64,000 nt of DNA from Photobacterium sp. GB-56. GTDB taxonomy: Bacteria; Pseudomonadota; Gammaproteobacteria; Enterobacterales; Vibrionaceae. Both the position numbers and the translations under genes were made by a program. Under the pieces are notes generated by a model, which made no database searches, had not been told where the DNA came from, and worked only from the letters and a program-made list of their open reading frames with translations. This document shows positions 13,701 through 19,569 of this stretch, piece by piece (position 1 is the stretch's first letter; every line of letters begins with the position of its first letter). The DNA lies in NCBI RefSeq assembly GCF_003026105.1, contig NZ_PYNW01000002.1, positions 124,001 through 188,000 on the forward strand, in the 5' to 3' direction.

Positions 13701-14831
13701 GATGCAACGGAAGATAATGGCAATATGACAGTTAACTTATCAGTTGTTCATGGTGCATTGAATGTATTGAGTACCACAGGGGTCACGGTTGATAACAACA
13801 ATACATCGGATGTTATGTTAACGGGTAAATTAGATGACCTTAATGCAGCATTAGCAGCTGGAATCCATTATCAAAGCGATCCTAACTTTTACGGCGATGA
13901 TACGTTAAGTATGTTAACCAACGATAACGGTAATTCAGGCTCGGGAGGGGCTAAAACAGACAGTACCCAAACCAGTATTACTGTTGCGCCCAAACCGGAT
14001 GTACCGATTATTGAGCTTGATAGGCCGCAAACAGCCTCTATTCATACCGTACTTGGAACCATGCTGCCATTAATTGGCATTATGGCGTCGGTGGTTAACC
14101 CCGCACCTAATGAACTTTCAATTGTGGTGAGTGGCTTAAATGATGGCGATCTTGTTGATAGTAATGGCACAATCGTTGGCGATCTAATGGCAGCTGGCAC
14201 CTATCGTGTGCCAGTTAGCCAATTAGATGATTTGTATCTCACTGGGTTATCAACGGGCAGCACCAGTTTAATTGTTGAAGCAGAATCGACCATCGACAGT
14301 AATAGTGTTTTATCAGCAACCTCTATTACACTTAATATCAATGTTGGTGAAGATACAACAACTGAGATTGATGCCAGCATTTCACCTAGTGGTAGCGGTG
14401 AATTGATTGTTGATGATGATCAAGACCGAACGCTTATCGGCAGTGATGATGATGATATATTTTATGCTGGTGGCGGTAATGATATTTTAACTGGTAATGC
14501 AGGGGATGATTTGTTCATCTGGGAGCTGGATAATATTGATGGCAGTATCGATGTCATCACCGACTTTGCATTAGGTGAAGATAAAATAGACTTAACGGAT
14601 GTACTGGATGATAGTGCTGGTGATGGGTTAAAACTCGACGATTTATTAGCAGGTATTAGTGCTGATGCTTCAAGTGGCAAACTAGAATTGATGATCACCG
14701 CATCTAACAGCAATACGCAAACCATCACCTTAGATAATATTCAAGCTGCCGATCTTGGTTTAGCGAGCTCAGCATCAAGTACTCAATTGGTGACGGAATT
14801 GTTTAACCAATCAGGGTTTACCACAACCTAA
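1716..14831 (+). CDS. Giant LapA-type RTX adhesin with retention module
   Basis: A 4371-residue, Asp-rich surface protein. Start: GTG at 1716, with GAGGGG and AAGGAG just upstream. Residues 1-115 form a LapA-type retention module: the conserved ILSGEDPTKIQKATAAG ends in TAAG (residues 109-112), the di-alanine site cut by LapG proteases. In that family the module holds the protein in the outer-membrane TolC-like pore until a c-di-GMP-controlled LapD/LapG pair releases it. From about residue 160 to 2450 there are 15 tandem beta-sandwich repeats of two kinds (about 135 and 170 residues). Many end in DxDGDxSN and xxxDG, resembling T1SS-143/VCBS-type repeats and probably binding calcium. From about 2450 to 4220 come further Ig/cadherin-like units with the theme DGSE(T/Q). 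About 4236-4265 holds RTX nonapeptides (YAGGGNDIL, TGNAGDDLF), followed by a C-terminal type I secretion signal. The exporter and lapD/lapG are not nearby. Role in attachment or biofilm is inferred from the family. Confidence 0.92.
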   Translation: MFKIYVDQAIVVEQVKGQVFVLMPVGEYFPVKVGDDLAIGTTLLFTDRSEVLVHVDGTNIWLNQHCKACLSNNKLVHLPLPELDLEPSIAALQAAILSGEDPTKIQKATAAGITTAGIKDISSSITDGLVILYDNDQLLATAGFNTAYNPEIRRQDDISLPILSPDGGEFYNDVYFVEGDLVPITYPVSASGSVSVEAATLPLDSNTVAFDSLQIDSLLATMNRELSSNDRPIIFSYDIETNQIIGRSDKGISRSDESIVLTIGLSAELFNGRDANVIMTVTQFLPLDHFAGESNRAPIVINGEQIRLSLPVQIADTNGNLTQTPINFLAVIEDGKIPGLGIDNGTEFTEQDSDITTPQSVTGDIPVFIGSDEIGVMTFAEQQPSLIGLLSNDVATSFAVLGNKITVIRVDDQSPVLAIEVSTNGQYRVTQYQALNQDNALDQTQLSLLLTTTDRDGDISNEGELVIKINDGVDPVLGIDSGTTIIEQDKDIATPQTVLGSIPINVGSDQIKAMFFEPQQPTLDGLLSNSKPTVYRIEGNKIILQLADAPQTEVLTIEINTSGEYSVTQYQALNQPVKTNIDKLTLGVIAIDTDGDKSNVGELNITIVDGPDPILGKDIATSFIETMSPQTFTGQITVDVGSDDIASATFNLEQTTLNGLTSNGQATNYSTVGNKLELFVPAQGSSPKQPVLTVVFEIDGRYTIEQSQPLDQNFTTNVNNLALAVMVTDADGDNSNVGQLIINITDGENPTGAGITAQVSLTEGDLSPKNIADAYPVDASSSFTIPAVNDDLVASSLNISSRVQTQLISELEQLTATGLALRFTLTTSSVGLVTLIGKDSINADVLIVTFSPTQDSHNVTVTMDVEQLKPLDHDPTVYSGGEYVSLTSNGINIRLPLEMHDSDFDPLVEPVNALVILEDGKAPVIESQIKTWTEAFSGTVAEPQSISGQLEFDVNSDVIKQVVIGDITTAFAGLTSDSIALDAKFDDGKSNQIMVFLTGTTTPVLSLSIATDGYYNITQYLPIDQPVTPNTNTISLPFHVVDFDNDSSNDATLTLVITDGQNPTGTNITLETVEGDLALPIREPSTSLYPVESEKTLSIIAANDSLVATSLVILPDVLTALITELSSLTSSDQALEISHIADPITAAQTITAIDSVTKQDVFIITLTPAQMGRDVDVKIAWQQLLPLDHQIDSSGTYVLLNNDKLAIDIPLMMNDGDDDPFSQPAIVTISVEDGADPLFEIDTGTTITDPKKGAVATVAEGEIGLELGSDEIKTLTFDSTQTGLIGWLSNSAPTYVEVLGNELNIRLSSDDSVVLNVVIELDGKYTVTQHLPLNQPIVSNEDRLTLAVTAQDYDGDKAQGELLIIVKDGVDPVLGTDTGTDYTEIMTTQIEQGHIPVDVGSDDIANAYFAIEQPSLAGLTSNAEATDYRFNGNVLQLYVPAIGSTPEQNVLTITLDINGSYTVEQNRPLDQNFTTNVNNLALDVFVVDKDGDDSNIGQLIVDINDGENPTGQGVIAELDIIEGDLNPPVGGQGYPVSSSSNFVVTAVNDALVASSLNLTDAVFFKLGAELLKLTTGGKGVRFDITNALSGLMTLEVKEASNSAEVFELVLTPIQQDDDVKVEMTLTQFQPLDHDPSHFVSGEYISLDDGKIDITIPIIMHDTDFDQLVDPVEVKLVFEDGVIPIINEKSITWTEGFDGAITAPQEVTGSLVYGSHSDEIKQVQFIEPSQAFTGITSNGTALEVVFDPSIPNQFDVQLAGTSTQVLSIAIDPDGQYTIQQYLPIDQPLLPNQNVVNLDVQLMDFDGDKSNVANLQLIIKDGLDPNGINAEFNVVEGDLVPPTIGPSTSGNPVTTSNTTIIPATNDILLADSVLLSSDNITAIKTALEQVTSQGDNTLATIIQDPTSKIISITLSKDNLAQDTVFELTITPSQNGRNVELQSQLVESLPIDHLNGVLTAGIVTMTQANLAMGIPLQMHDADDDPLLNPAIFTVNIADGDLPSFGIDAGTEFTEIDSDSGKIATNIGSDEIIHIDLTAVQPNLTSLTSNGYATEYSVVGNTVTVVRQDDPTLEVLTIELLQSGDYNVVQSQPLDQSETTNKLEITLAVTATDQDLDVSPTDGEINITIIDGLDPTGNFSGITDLSVIEGDISAPTGSLTGYPVSDSTTFTLTAGVDRLDPDKVGFSANYLTDLLTELRAEITALGGQTLDYNFDPSTHVLTASYNSQTYFTLTLSAVNVLNSKDADVTVTYEQFLPLDHNSGGNSSGYINVSGALISIDLEVQIQDTDGDYLETPVAVTLNISDGFDPVIINTQDITVEESDIRAGGPHHQGSTPDEDGDRATGTLTIDEGSDLVHQYRLDTTQFTTLNSTLTSQGQAVTLFEHSVGTYSAFADSRTIFTVAFTAAGEYTVNLFGAIDHPDPGKDSKDVFLPVIAIDDDGDESTFSTIKLTIVDDIADGRNIIIQADEGQANVVGESLLTQALEGADGATVVSVVDLAVEQPLVGNGFTVIPIHQGGDTISPGQLLGELSIKPNGEVSFSAATEITQTEEVLEYTFNYRVTDGDDDTELRTITLQIDDQEAKIIIEPDPIVTYEDVGRVEDPDETIIAPPSGAPVSLKIDIGDDDRGEFLQQVLITIPTEVHGSFYLNGTALATSGDGLSYVVPVGDFTTTDNIVHELVGLTFIPDADFSTANGNLVFEVKAQVGVTSGAPLPEAITSFEIIVEGIADIPTWDDTQTQVHYTIDEDSTGVDLQLKADLNDIDGSETLSYIITLEPDAGGKINGELKGNNLVDLGGDQYQVSAADVGSLSVTPTANYSGDIKLTAVAQSKEDVVFVTGKQTADSVEREIIINVEPVADETTLKVTRISSDEDVLINLSDHVTLTETVDKDGSEIECVRFSNLPVGAQILLNGAVVVESPSGSGVYEVNYADIANVQLKPTPESNVDFEITVQGVVKDSASFTNSSNVVVNANDEYVTATQQLEVSLKGVADVPIFDIDIDSNGNGVLDVGEWAYINNDPTQGIETLIDEDSSVISGISIISGETPLKQLDDNSETLSVVLSGIPAGVTLKDAEGNDQSLVFTGYDTEGKPVYEIELSSLKNIEIIPPLNSTQDIELEAKILVTENDGDVHSFDRKILINIQPVIDADNYTLVSDNNILEDQNNTVQWRPTAAQGFTDSSETITQIRFGGIPSDYTLLIDGIPLTLVAGEITLTDSQRDELLAGKPLQLRAPQNSDRDLTFQSYLTVAQTDSDGENTAIKEITGQLVVDIQAVVEPDGILAVRDSSDAVLTMLTSTTGGVIDLSTDAASLGRVSFTGENTPVAIDHSDEVIRRIVVKFPQSVAEPGDFVVIGGISDGAGAWTIPESQLDNLKITAPTGFNSTIDITISAEVQDLGDNGEGDVSALVPFTTPITLDFTPNTSMITELAGDIVFNPDVVTGTEDNVINLGDQIEDNIVIGSVNGEQNHDSVTIVIKAADLPSGVTILGTNFDFIDGEYVMIVPVDGAGKVDVSGISLNPATDFAGDFQFDLHIVNTDTTSGNTKNLIKPVTVRIEPVVDVPPHGDPTLSLEVLRTEKLGDDDQPITNTGKPEVIKNNHAYEDGSVILGISASLKDISTSLTSGLESLKQVELTVDASQGSFIQADGTAVQTITVNKTELDNIPFQPVKDFSGNVSISAVATVEDDVTYTLTTPATAQATGTFTATVDFDVIPVDDPVKFTGVDTTIKGNEDQAGGISLGSISFDVGDTDGSEQIISAKITNVPDGFVLTGPVGNLGNGEWSVTLPVGMQTGSLTGVNIVPAENYSGTLALGVLVFTKEDLLDDIAQNTATINVDILPVGDKIDSDVTTSYTGQEDQPITLTLDLAVRDNTDSIVPSHSNATENAPEKLHVVVTDVPDSSLFDAPVGGSAEKQPDGSWIIISGGTTLDTLVFHPGDANGNFTMNFDMRSSDNGVLATNSLAVIQTLSFDVAAVNDAPVNTLPAGISAEEDIGVIISGISVKDVDATEDNGNMTVNLSVVHGALNVLSTTGVTVDNNNTSDVMLTGKLDDLNAALAAGIHYQSDPNFYGDDTLSMLTNDNGNSGSGGAKTDSTQTSITVAPKPDVPIIELDRPQTASIHTVLGTMLPLIGIMASVVNPAPNELSIVVSGLNDGDLVDSNGTIVGDLMAAGTYRVPVSQLDDLYLTGLSTGSTSLIVEAESTIDSNSVLSATSITLNINVGEDTTTEIDASISPSGSGELIVDDDQDRTLIGSDDDDIFYAGGGNDILTGNAGDDLFIWELDNIDGSIDVITDFALGEDKIDLTDVLDDSAGDGLKLDDLLAGISADASSGKLELMITASNSNTQTITLDNIQAADLGLASSASSTQLVTELFNQSGFTTT
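3555..5820 (+). repeat. Adhesin super-repeat copy 1 (A-B-A-B-A)
   Basis: Inside the adhesin gene, five consecutive domains (short A type, long B type, A, B, A) form a block of about 755 codons that is repeated in the same order directly downstream. Shared landmarks with copy 2 are DVGSDDIA near the start, PLDQNFTTNVNNLAL, ITDGENPTG, a WTE(A/G)F segment in the middle A domain, QYLPIDQP, GPSTS/EPSTS in the second B domain, and DDDP near its end. Boundaries are approximate and were set by eye. Confidence 0.75.
5821..8097 (+). repeat. Adhesin super-repeat copy 2 (A-B-A-B-A)
   Basis: Second copy of the five-domain block, nearly equal in length to the first. It keeps the same order of domain subtypes and the same landmark motifs (DVGSDDIA, PLDQNFTTNVNNLAL, DGENPTG, WTEGF, QYLPIDQP, GPSTS, DADDDP). 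The two copies are diverged at both DNA and protein level, so this is an old duplication rather than a recent one. Confidence 0.75.
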
Positions 14832-14862
14832 AAGCTAAGCCTATTTTCTTATCTCAAAAAAG

Positions 14863-14893
14863 AAAAAGACCACTATAACGAGTGATCCTTTTT
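14863..14893 (+). terminator. Terminator of the adhesin gene (possibly bidirectional)
   Basis: An imperfect hairpin with AAAAAGACCACT on the left, AGTGATCCTTTTT on the right and a short ATAACG loop lies 30 bases past the adhesin stop. The A run and T run on either side would let it work also for the convergent small gene at 14918. Confidence 0.6.
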
Positions 14894-14917
14894 GAAATTC
14901 AATAACAAATAGACGTT

Positions 14918-15112
14918 TTATGCTTTATTGCTGTGAAAATGAAAACGCTTATGAAAATATTCTTTTAGGTGTTCTTCCATTTCATGTACTTTTGCATCAA
15001 TCGCATCACACAAGACTTTATCGTTATTCATGGCATTAATACGATCAGTTACCATTGCTTCAATCGCTTCTTTTTGCGCATCTGTTAGTTCTACTGGGTT
15101 TGCATTTGTCAT
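14918..15112 (-). CDS. Small charged helical protein, unknown
   Basis: A 64-residue open frame with an AGGAT ribosome site about 10 bases before the ATG. The protein is highly charged and predicted helical (ELTDAQKEAIEAMVTDRI, then DAKVHEMEEHLKEYFHKRF), with no signal peptide or membrane segment and a His-rich tail (FHKRFHFHSNKA). It may form a coiled coil. It is convergent with the adhesin gene and shares the hairpin between them. I do not recognise the family. The ribosome site and non-random composition make it a likely real gene. Confidence 0.6.
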   Translation of the reverse strand: MTNANPVELTDAQKEAIEAMVTDRINAMNNDKVLCDAIDAKVHEMEEHLKEYFHKRFHFHSNKA

Positions 15113-15372
15113 TATTTTTTATCCTAGTTATAGCTCGATAGAGCGATAGCAGAAGGGCTAAGTTGCCAAATTTTATTCATAATAGCGATATTGGTCTGGG
15201 GTTGGAATAACTGTAATCAGAAATTGCTTATCTGTACATTTCGATTAGTTGTGATTTCAATATCCTCTCAATCTATTATGTGATTTAACTCTCACTATTG
15301 GACTTTATTGAAAGCTTGCGCGTAAAATAGCCGTCCTCACATTTAATGCGGTTATACAAGGTACAATTGTTG

Positions 15373-17646
15373 ATGAGCAATGTTGCGAAAACTAAGAATT
15401 TTGAGTTATTGGCACCCGGTGGCGATATCGAATCTATTAAAGCTGCCATTGCTGCTGGCGCTGATGCAATTTACTGTGGTTTAGATAGCTTCAACGCTCG
15501 AAATCGAGCCACTAACCTTACCTTTGATGTATTAAGTGGCATTATTCGTTTAGCACATCAGAACAATTGTAAGATTTTTCTTACCTTAAATATCGTCGTA
15601 TTAGATAGTGAAATTCCTGCGGTTATTCGCTTATTGAATAAGTTGGTGAACACCAAAGTTGATGGTGTGATTTTGCAAGATTTAGGCTTGTTCCACATCA
15701 TTAAAGAATATTTTCCAACTTTAGATGTCCATGCTTCAACTCAAATCAATACCCATAACGACGGTCAAATTCTGTTTTTAAAACAGCTTCAAGCAAGCCG
15801 TGTTAACTTATCTCGTGAATTGAACATTCGTGAAATTAAGCATCTGGCTCAATTTGGACATCAACATGATGTCCTTATGGAGGTGTTTGTTCATGGTTCT
15901 TACTGTATCGGTTTCTCTGGTTTGTGTTACATCAGTTCGGTGAAAAATGGTAACTCGGGTAACCGTGGTCGTTGTAGTCAACCATGCCGTGATCAATACC
16001 AAACCACTGCTGCGGGTAAAGATTTTCCATTAAATATGAAAGATAACTCAGCTTTTTCTAATATGGTTGAGCTGGCTGATGCTGGGGTATATTCGCTGAA
16101 AGTGGAAGGGCGAATTAAGAAATCACACTACGTGTATACCGTGGTCGATCAATGGCGTCAGCAGATCGATCGTTACTGTGAGCAAAAGCCGTTACTAACT
16201 GATACAACGTCACTGTTTACGGTCTTTAACCGCGATTTTTCTAACTCGTATCTCCAAGGTGATATCAATAAGAGCATGTTTATTGATAACCCTCGTGATA
16301 ACTCTGTGAGTCATTTTACTCAGGTCTATCAAGCAACCACAATTGATGCAGTAAATGGCGTAAAACAGAAATTGTACGATGACAAAACAGCGATTATTAA
16401 TACCGTTGAAGATGTCACGAAAGCCATGGATGTTAGCTCGCTACCCATGACCATGATTTTTAGCGGTAAAGAAGGTCAATGTTTAACGGTAATAGTGACA
16501 ACGCCTGATCAAACGATAGAGTTACAATCAGAGTCAGCACTTATTGGTGCACAAAAACACGTATTAACTCATGAGTTATTAGAAAAACGTTTTCAAAGTT
16601 TGGCTAATGAAGGTGAGTATCAGATCACCCATGTTGATATTTCAGGATTAGCCGAAAATACGTCAGTTCCTTTTACGGAATTAGCACAATTAAAAGAACA
16701 AATTGGTTATCAGTTAAATGGTGAAAAAGCGTTAGTAGCGCCGATTGATACGCCAAAACCACGTAATAGTATCAATCACCGTAAACCAACAGGGATCACG
16801 CCAGAGCTGGCGATATTGATTTCTGATCCAAGTGATGTGGTATTAAATCAAGATAATAATGCCGTGCTGTATTATACCATTCCTGAAGGTTTAGCGATGG
16901 AATTGGAAAAAACGGTAGCATTATTTGAAGCACATCCTCATCTTGTGCCATGGTTCCCTGCGATCTTAATTGGTGAAAATTACCAAGCGGCAGTGGCGTT
17001 TATTGAGCGTGTGAAACCTAATTGTATTGTGACGAATAACAGTGGTATTGCGCATGTGGCTTATCAGCAGGGTATTGATTGGATTGCAGGGCCTTACTTG
17101 AACTTAACTAACTCATTTAGCCTACAGTGCATTGCTGATGAATTTAATGCGAAGGGGGCATTCGTTTCTAACGAGATCAATCGTAAGCAAATTAACCCAA
17201 TGGTATGCCCTGAAAACTTTGAATTACATTACAGTATTTATCATCCATTAATGATGTTAATGAGCCGCCAGTGTTTATTCCATCAAACCGTAGGTTGTAA
17301 GAAAAAGCATTTTGATAATAAGTGTCTACGTAAGTGTGATAAGTCAGCGTCTATCTTGAGTTTAAAAGACGCCTCGTTTGTATTGGATAAACAAAGAGGC
17401 GCGCATAATGCGCTATATAGCCAGCAAAACTATATGAATTTACAGGCGGTTACAGATTTTCCTGATAAGTTTACTCGCTTTATGATCGATCTCCGTGATA
17501 TTAAAACGGAAACGGAAGTAAATGCTGATAAAGCAATGTTAGTCTCTTTGTTTAATGCGTATATTCATGGTGATATCAATGCGAGAGCAACATTAGAGCA
17601 AACCATTATTGGCACTATTTCTCAGCAATATAAAAAAGGTCTGTGA
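15373..17646 (+). CDS. U32 peptidase-family protein, RlhA-like
   Basis: I prefer the ATG at 15373 (MSNVAKTKNFELLAPGGD, 757 residues) over the one at 15346, because U32 proteins begin just before the ELLAPGG strand and AAGGT precedes it. The N-terminal barrel has GADAIYCGLDSFNARNRATN (about residues 27-46). The family's cysteine block follows: HGSYCIGFSGLCYISS, then NRGRCSQPCR, whose four Cys are the likely iron-sulphur ligands. This block is closest to E. coli RlhA, which hydroxylates C2501 of 23S rRNA, rather than to YegQ/TrhP, which acts on tRNA. MKDNSAFSNMVELADAGVYSLKVEGR is the U32 signature. The protein is about 100 residues longer than RlhA, and its C-terminal part carries four more Cys (634, 642, 651, 655), suggesting a second metal site. 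An RNA hydroxylase role is inference. The GNAT gene starts 21 bases after it. Confidence 0.82.
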   Translation: MSNVAKTKNFELLAPGGDIESIKAAIAAGADAIYCGLDSFNARNRATNLTFDVLSGIIRLAHQNNCKIFLTLNIVVLDSEIPAVIRLLNKLVNTKVDGVILQDLGLFHIIKEYFPTLDVHASTQINTHNDGQILFLKQLQASRVNLSRELNIREIKHLAQFGHQHDVLMEVFVHGSYCIGFSGLCYISSVKNGNSGNRGRCSQPCRDQYQTTAAGKDFPLNMKDNSAFSNMVELADAGVYSLKVEGRIKKSHYVYTVVDQWRQQIDRYCEQKPLLTDTTSLFTVFNRDFSNSYLQGDINKSMFIDNPRDNSVSHFTQVYQATTIDAVNGVKQKLYDDKTAIINTVEDVTKAMDVSSLPMTMIFSGKEGQCLTVIVTTPDQTIELQSESALIGAQKHVLTHELLEKRFQSLANEGEYQITHVDISGLAENTSVPFTELAQLKEQIGYQLNGEKALVAPIDTPKPRNSINHRKPTGITPELAILISDPSDVVLNQDNNAVLYYTIPEGLAMELEKTVALFEAHPHLVPWFPAILIGENYQAAVAFIERVKPNCIVTNNSGIAHVAYQQGIDWIAGPYLNLTNSFSLQCIADEFNAKGAFVSNEINRKQINPMVCPENFELHYSIYHPLMMLMSRQCLFHQTVGCKKKHFDNKCLRKCDKSASILSLKDASFVLDKQRGAHNALYSQQNYMNLQAVTDFPDKFTRFMIDLRDIKTETEVNADKAMLVSLFNAYIHGDINARATLEQTIIGTISQQYKKGL

Positions 17647-17667
17647 TTCAGATAAATAGGATATTTC

Positions 17668-18096
17668 ATGGTAGATGTAAAAATTGTTGCTTTTGATGAT
17701 GCGAATAAAGAGAGTATTCGCTTAGTACGTGAGCAGGTGTTTATTAAAGAGCAACAAATTGATCCTGAAATTGAGTTTGATGGCTTAGATACACAAGCGG
17801 TGCATGTACTTGTGGTCGATGGTGAACAGCCATTAGGCACGGGGCGCATTCTTGCTGATGGTCATATCGGTCGTATTGCTATCATGAAGGCTGCACGTGG
17901 GCAAGGCTTAGGTGTCAAAGTCGTCCAAGCTTTAGTGAACTATGCTAAACAGCAAGGTTATCCCCGAGTAGACTTAGGCGCGCAAACCCATGCTGTCGAT
18001 TTTTACCGTAAACTGGGTTTCACTCCATACGGTGATGAATTTATGGAAGCCAATATTCCTCATCAGGCAATGGAGCAGAGGTTAAACAATAACTAA
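17668..18096 (+). CDS. GNAT-family N-acetyltransferase
   Basis: A 142-residue single-domain GNAT protein. VREQVFIKEQQIDPEIEFD near the start is typical of the ElaA/YjcF branch. GRIAIMKAARGQGLGVKVV (about residues 71-89) contains the acetyl-CoA-binding R/Q-G-x-G-L/V motif, and AVDFYRKLGFTPYGDEFMEA is the usual C-terminal block. An AGGAT ribosome site lies before the ATG. It starts 21 bases behind the U32 gene and probably shares its transcript, ending at the hairpin at 18124. The acceptor substrate is unknown. Confidence 0.87.
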   Translation: MVDVKIVAFDDANKESIRLVREQVFIKEQQIDPEIEFDGLDTQAVHVLVVDGEQPLGTGRILADGHIGRIAIMKAARGQGLGVKVVQALVNYAKQQGYPRVDLGAQTHAVDFYRKLGFTPYGDEFMEANIPHQAMEQRLNNN

Positions 18097-18123
18097 CGTT
18101 ATAATGTTTTGTTTAAGAAAATA

Positions 18124-18152
18124 AAAACGACCTTAATTTAAGGTCGTTTTTT
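18124..18152 (+). terminator. Bidirectional terminator
   Basis: A 13-base-pair stem, AAAACGACCTTAA with TTAAGGTCGTTTT, followed by T residues. It lies between the GNAT gene and the convergent secreted-protein gene and can serve both. Confidence 0.9.
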
Positions 18153-18164
18153 GCATTAAAAGTA

Positions 18165-18935
18165 TTATTCAGCAGATTGCGCTGTAAAGTTTCCAAATTG
18201 TACTAAGCCGTAGCCTTTACAGAAAGTACGAAACTCATCCACTAGTTGTAGTGTTTTTATTGCTCCCCATTCTAGCTGAATTGCGTGGTTTCGCCATGAA
18301 GCGTTATAAGTAACGATAATACAGTCTTCAACGGTAGTATCGCCCATTTTAAATGATGTTTTATCAATAACCGTTAGCTTTTGATAATCTGACTTATTTG
18401 TAATTTTGCCAACTTCGATTTTTGGATCGTTAGTGCTAAGAACTGTACTTGTGTAGATATCAGCACGAGACATACTTACGCCAATTTGTGCTAATGGGTA
18501 TGAAGACGATGTAGTAAATTCATTTTTGTAAGTGGTAATAATCGGCGCTTCACCCCAGTCACTTAAAACAGTACGTTTATGTGCTAATGGTGAGGTTGTG
18601 CGATCTTCCCATGTTGTTGACCAAACAAGTTTTTCATTCGAGAACTCTTCTTCCTTATATTCTCTTCCAGTTTCGTCATAAGATATTTTATACGTGCTGG
18701 CAATGCCATTTTCATCCACAGGAGCGGCTAAAGTTACAACACGATTAGGTACTGCATTAGCATAATCATCAATGTTAATAAGATCGCTCTGATCTTGGAT
18801 TAGGTTACCTTTATCATCAATAACCGTTTTACCGTTAATTTTAATCTCGCCATGAACATCGAGTGAAGCAGCAGAAGCGGCAGTTGATAATCCTGTCAGC
18901 AGAGCAATTGCAGAAAGAGGAAAAAGTTTAGTCAT
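18165..18935 (-). CDS. Secreted protein of unknown function
   Basis: A 256-residue protein starting at the ATG at 18935, with AAGGAC 7 bases upstream; an in-frame TTG six bases earlier is less likely. It has a clear signal peptide (MTKLFPLSAIALLTGLSTAA, cleavage near ASA-A) and no later membrane segment. The mature part begins LDVHGEIKINGKTVIDDKGN, a style seen in phage-tail-like or surface beta proteins, and continues with strands rich in Thr, Trp and Tyr. Two Cys (in VEDCIIVTYN and RTFCKGYG) could form a disulphide. It lies 11 bases behind the lipoprotein gene and is surely cotranscribed. I do not recognise the family. Confidence 0.7.
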   Translation of the reverse strand: MTKLFPLSAIALLTGLSTAASAASLDVHGEIKINGKTVIDDKGNLIQDQSDLINIDDYANAVPNRVVTLAAPVDENGIASTYKISYDETGREYKEEEFSNEKLVWSTTWEDRTTSPLAHKRTVLSDWGEAPIITTYKNEFTTSSSYPLAQIGVSMSRADIYTSTVLSTNDPKIEVGKITNKSDYQKLTVIDKTSFKMGDTTVEDCIIVTYNASWRNHAIQLEWGAIKTLQLVDEFRTFCKGYGLVQFGNFTAQSAE

Positions 18936-18946
18936 TATCAATGTCC

Positions 18947-19243
18947 TTATTTGATGATTAAATTGCCTTTAATCGTTAAATCCTTGTTTAAAACGTATGT
19001 CTCACCATCGGCAAGATCTAGTGTTATGGTTTGATCTTCTTTTATCTCTCCATTTTCAGCTATGTATTTGTCAAAGCCTTCAACTGAAGAGAATGTCTTA
19101 TCTTTTTCAACTGGGACTTCAACTGGTGTCTCGGTTGGTGTCTCGGTTGGTATAGTGGTTGTGGATTCAGAACTTGAACCGTTACAACCTACGAGCAACA
19201 AAGTTGATAAGATGAGAGCGTATTTATCACGCTTACTGAACAT
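18947..19243 (-). CDS. Small lipoprotein with TETP/VEVP repeat linker
   Basis: A 98-residue lipoprotein. The signal peptide ends in LLLVGC, so Cys20 is the probable lipidation site. A low-complexity linker follows (TTTIPTETPTETPVEVPVEK), encoded partly by direct 12-base DNA repeats near 19124-19150. The rest is a short domain ending TLDLADGETYVLNKDLTIKG and then NLIIK. That ending reads like the first rung of a beta-helix or pectate-lyase-type domain and then stops, so the gene may be the shortened front of a larger ancestor. AAGGG lies 6 bases before the ATG. It is the first gene of a two-gene unit with the secreted protein downstream, suggesting they act together at the envelope. Confidence 0.7.
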   Translation of the reverse strand: MFSKRDKYALILSTLLLVGCNGSSSESTTTIPTETPTETPVEVPVEKDKTFSSVEGFDKYIAENGEIKEDQTITLDLADGETYVLNKDLTIKGNLIIK

Positions 19244-19569
19244 GGCGTACCCTTATTAACTTAATGGTCTTGATAAGATAAATGTTAAAGAGTACAAGTA
19301 AATATGCGCTATTTACACATTGTTAACTATGTCATAACTTTTAATTTTCATTATTTATAAATTCGACACGTACAAAAAAACATACTGTAAATAATTGTTA
19401 TTTTTCATTTATTGATGGAGTGCTGAATGTAAATAACTGTAAAGCAACATAGCTCTGACTTACCCTCACAAATATCCTTGTTAATATATAATTCTTTATA
19501 GGTATGTTTAGAGGTGCTGGCAATTAAGATAAGCGCCTTGCTTATATTGTTTAATTTCCAGATAAGTAG
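19244..19569. other. Intergenic region, divergent promoters expected
   Basis: 326 bases between the divergent lipoprotein and RND adaptor genes, strongly AT-rich. It must hold promoters for both directions, but I could not pick a convincing -35/-10 pair or operator. No regulator gene lies next to the efflux pair. Confidence 0.5.
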
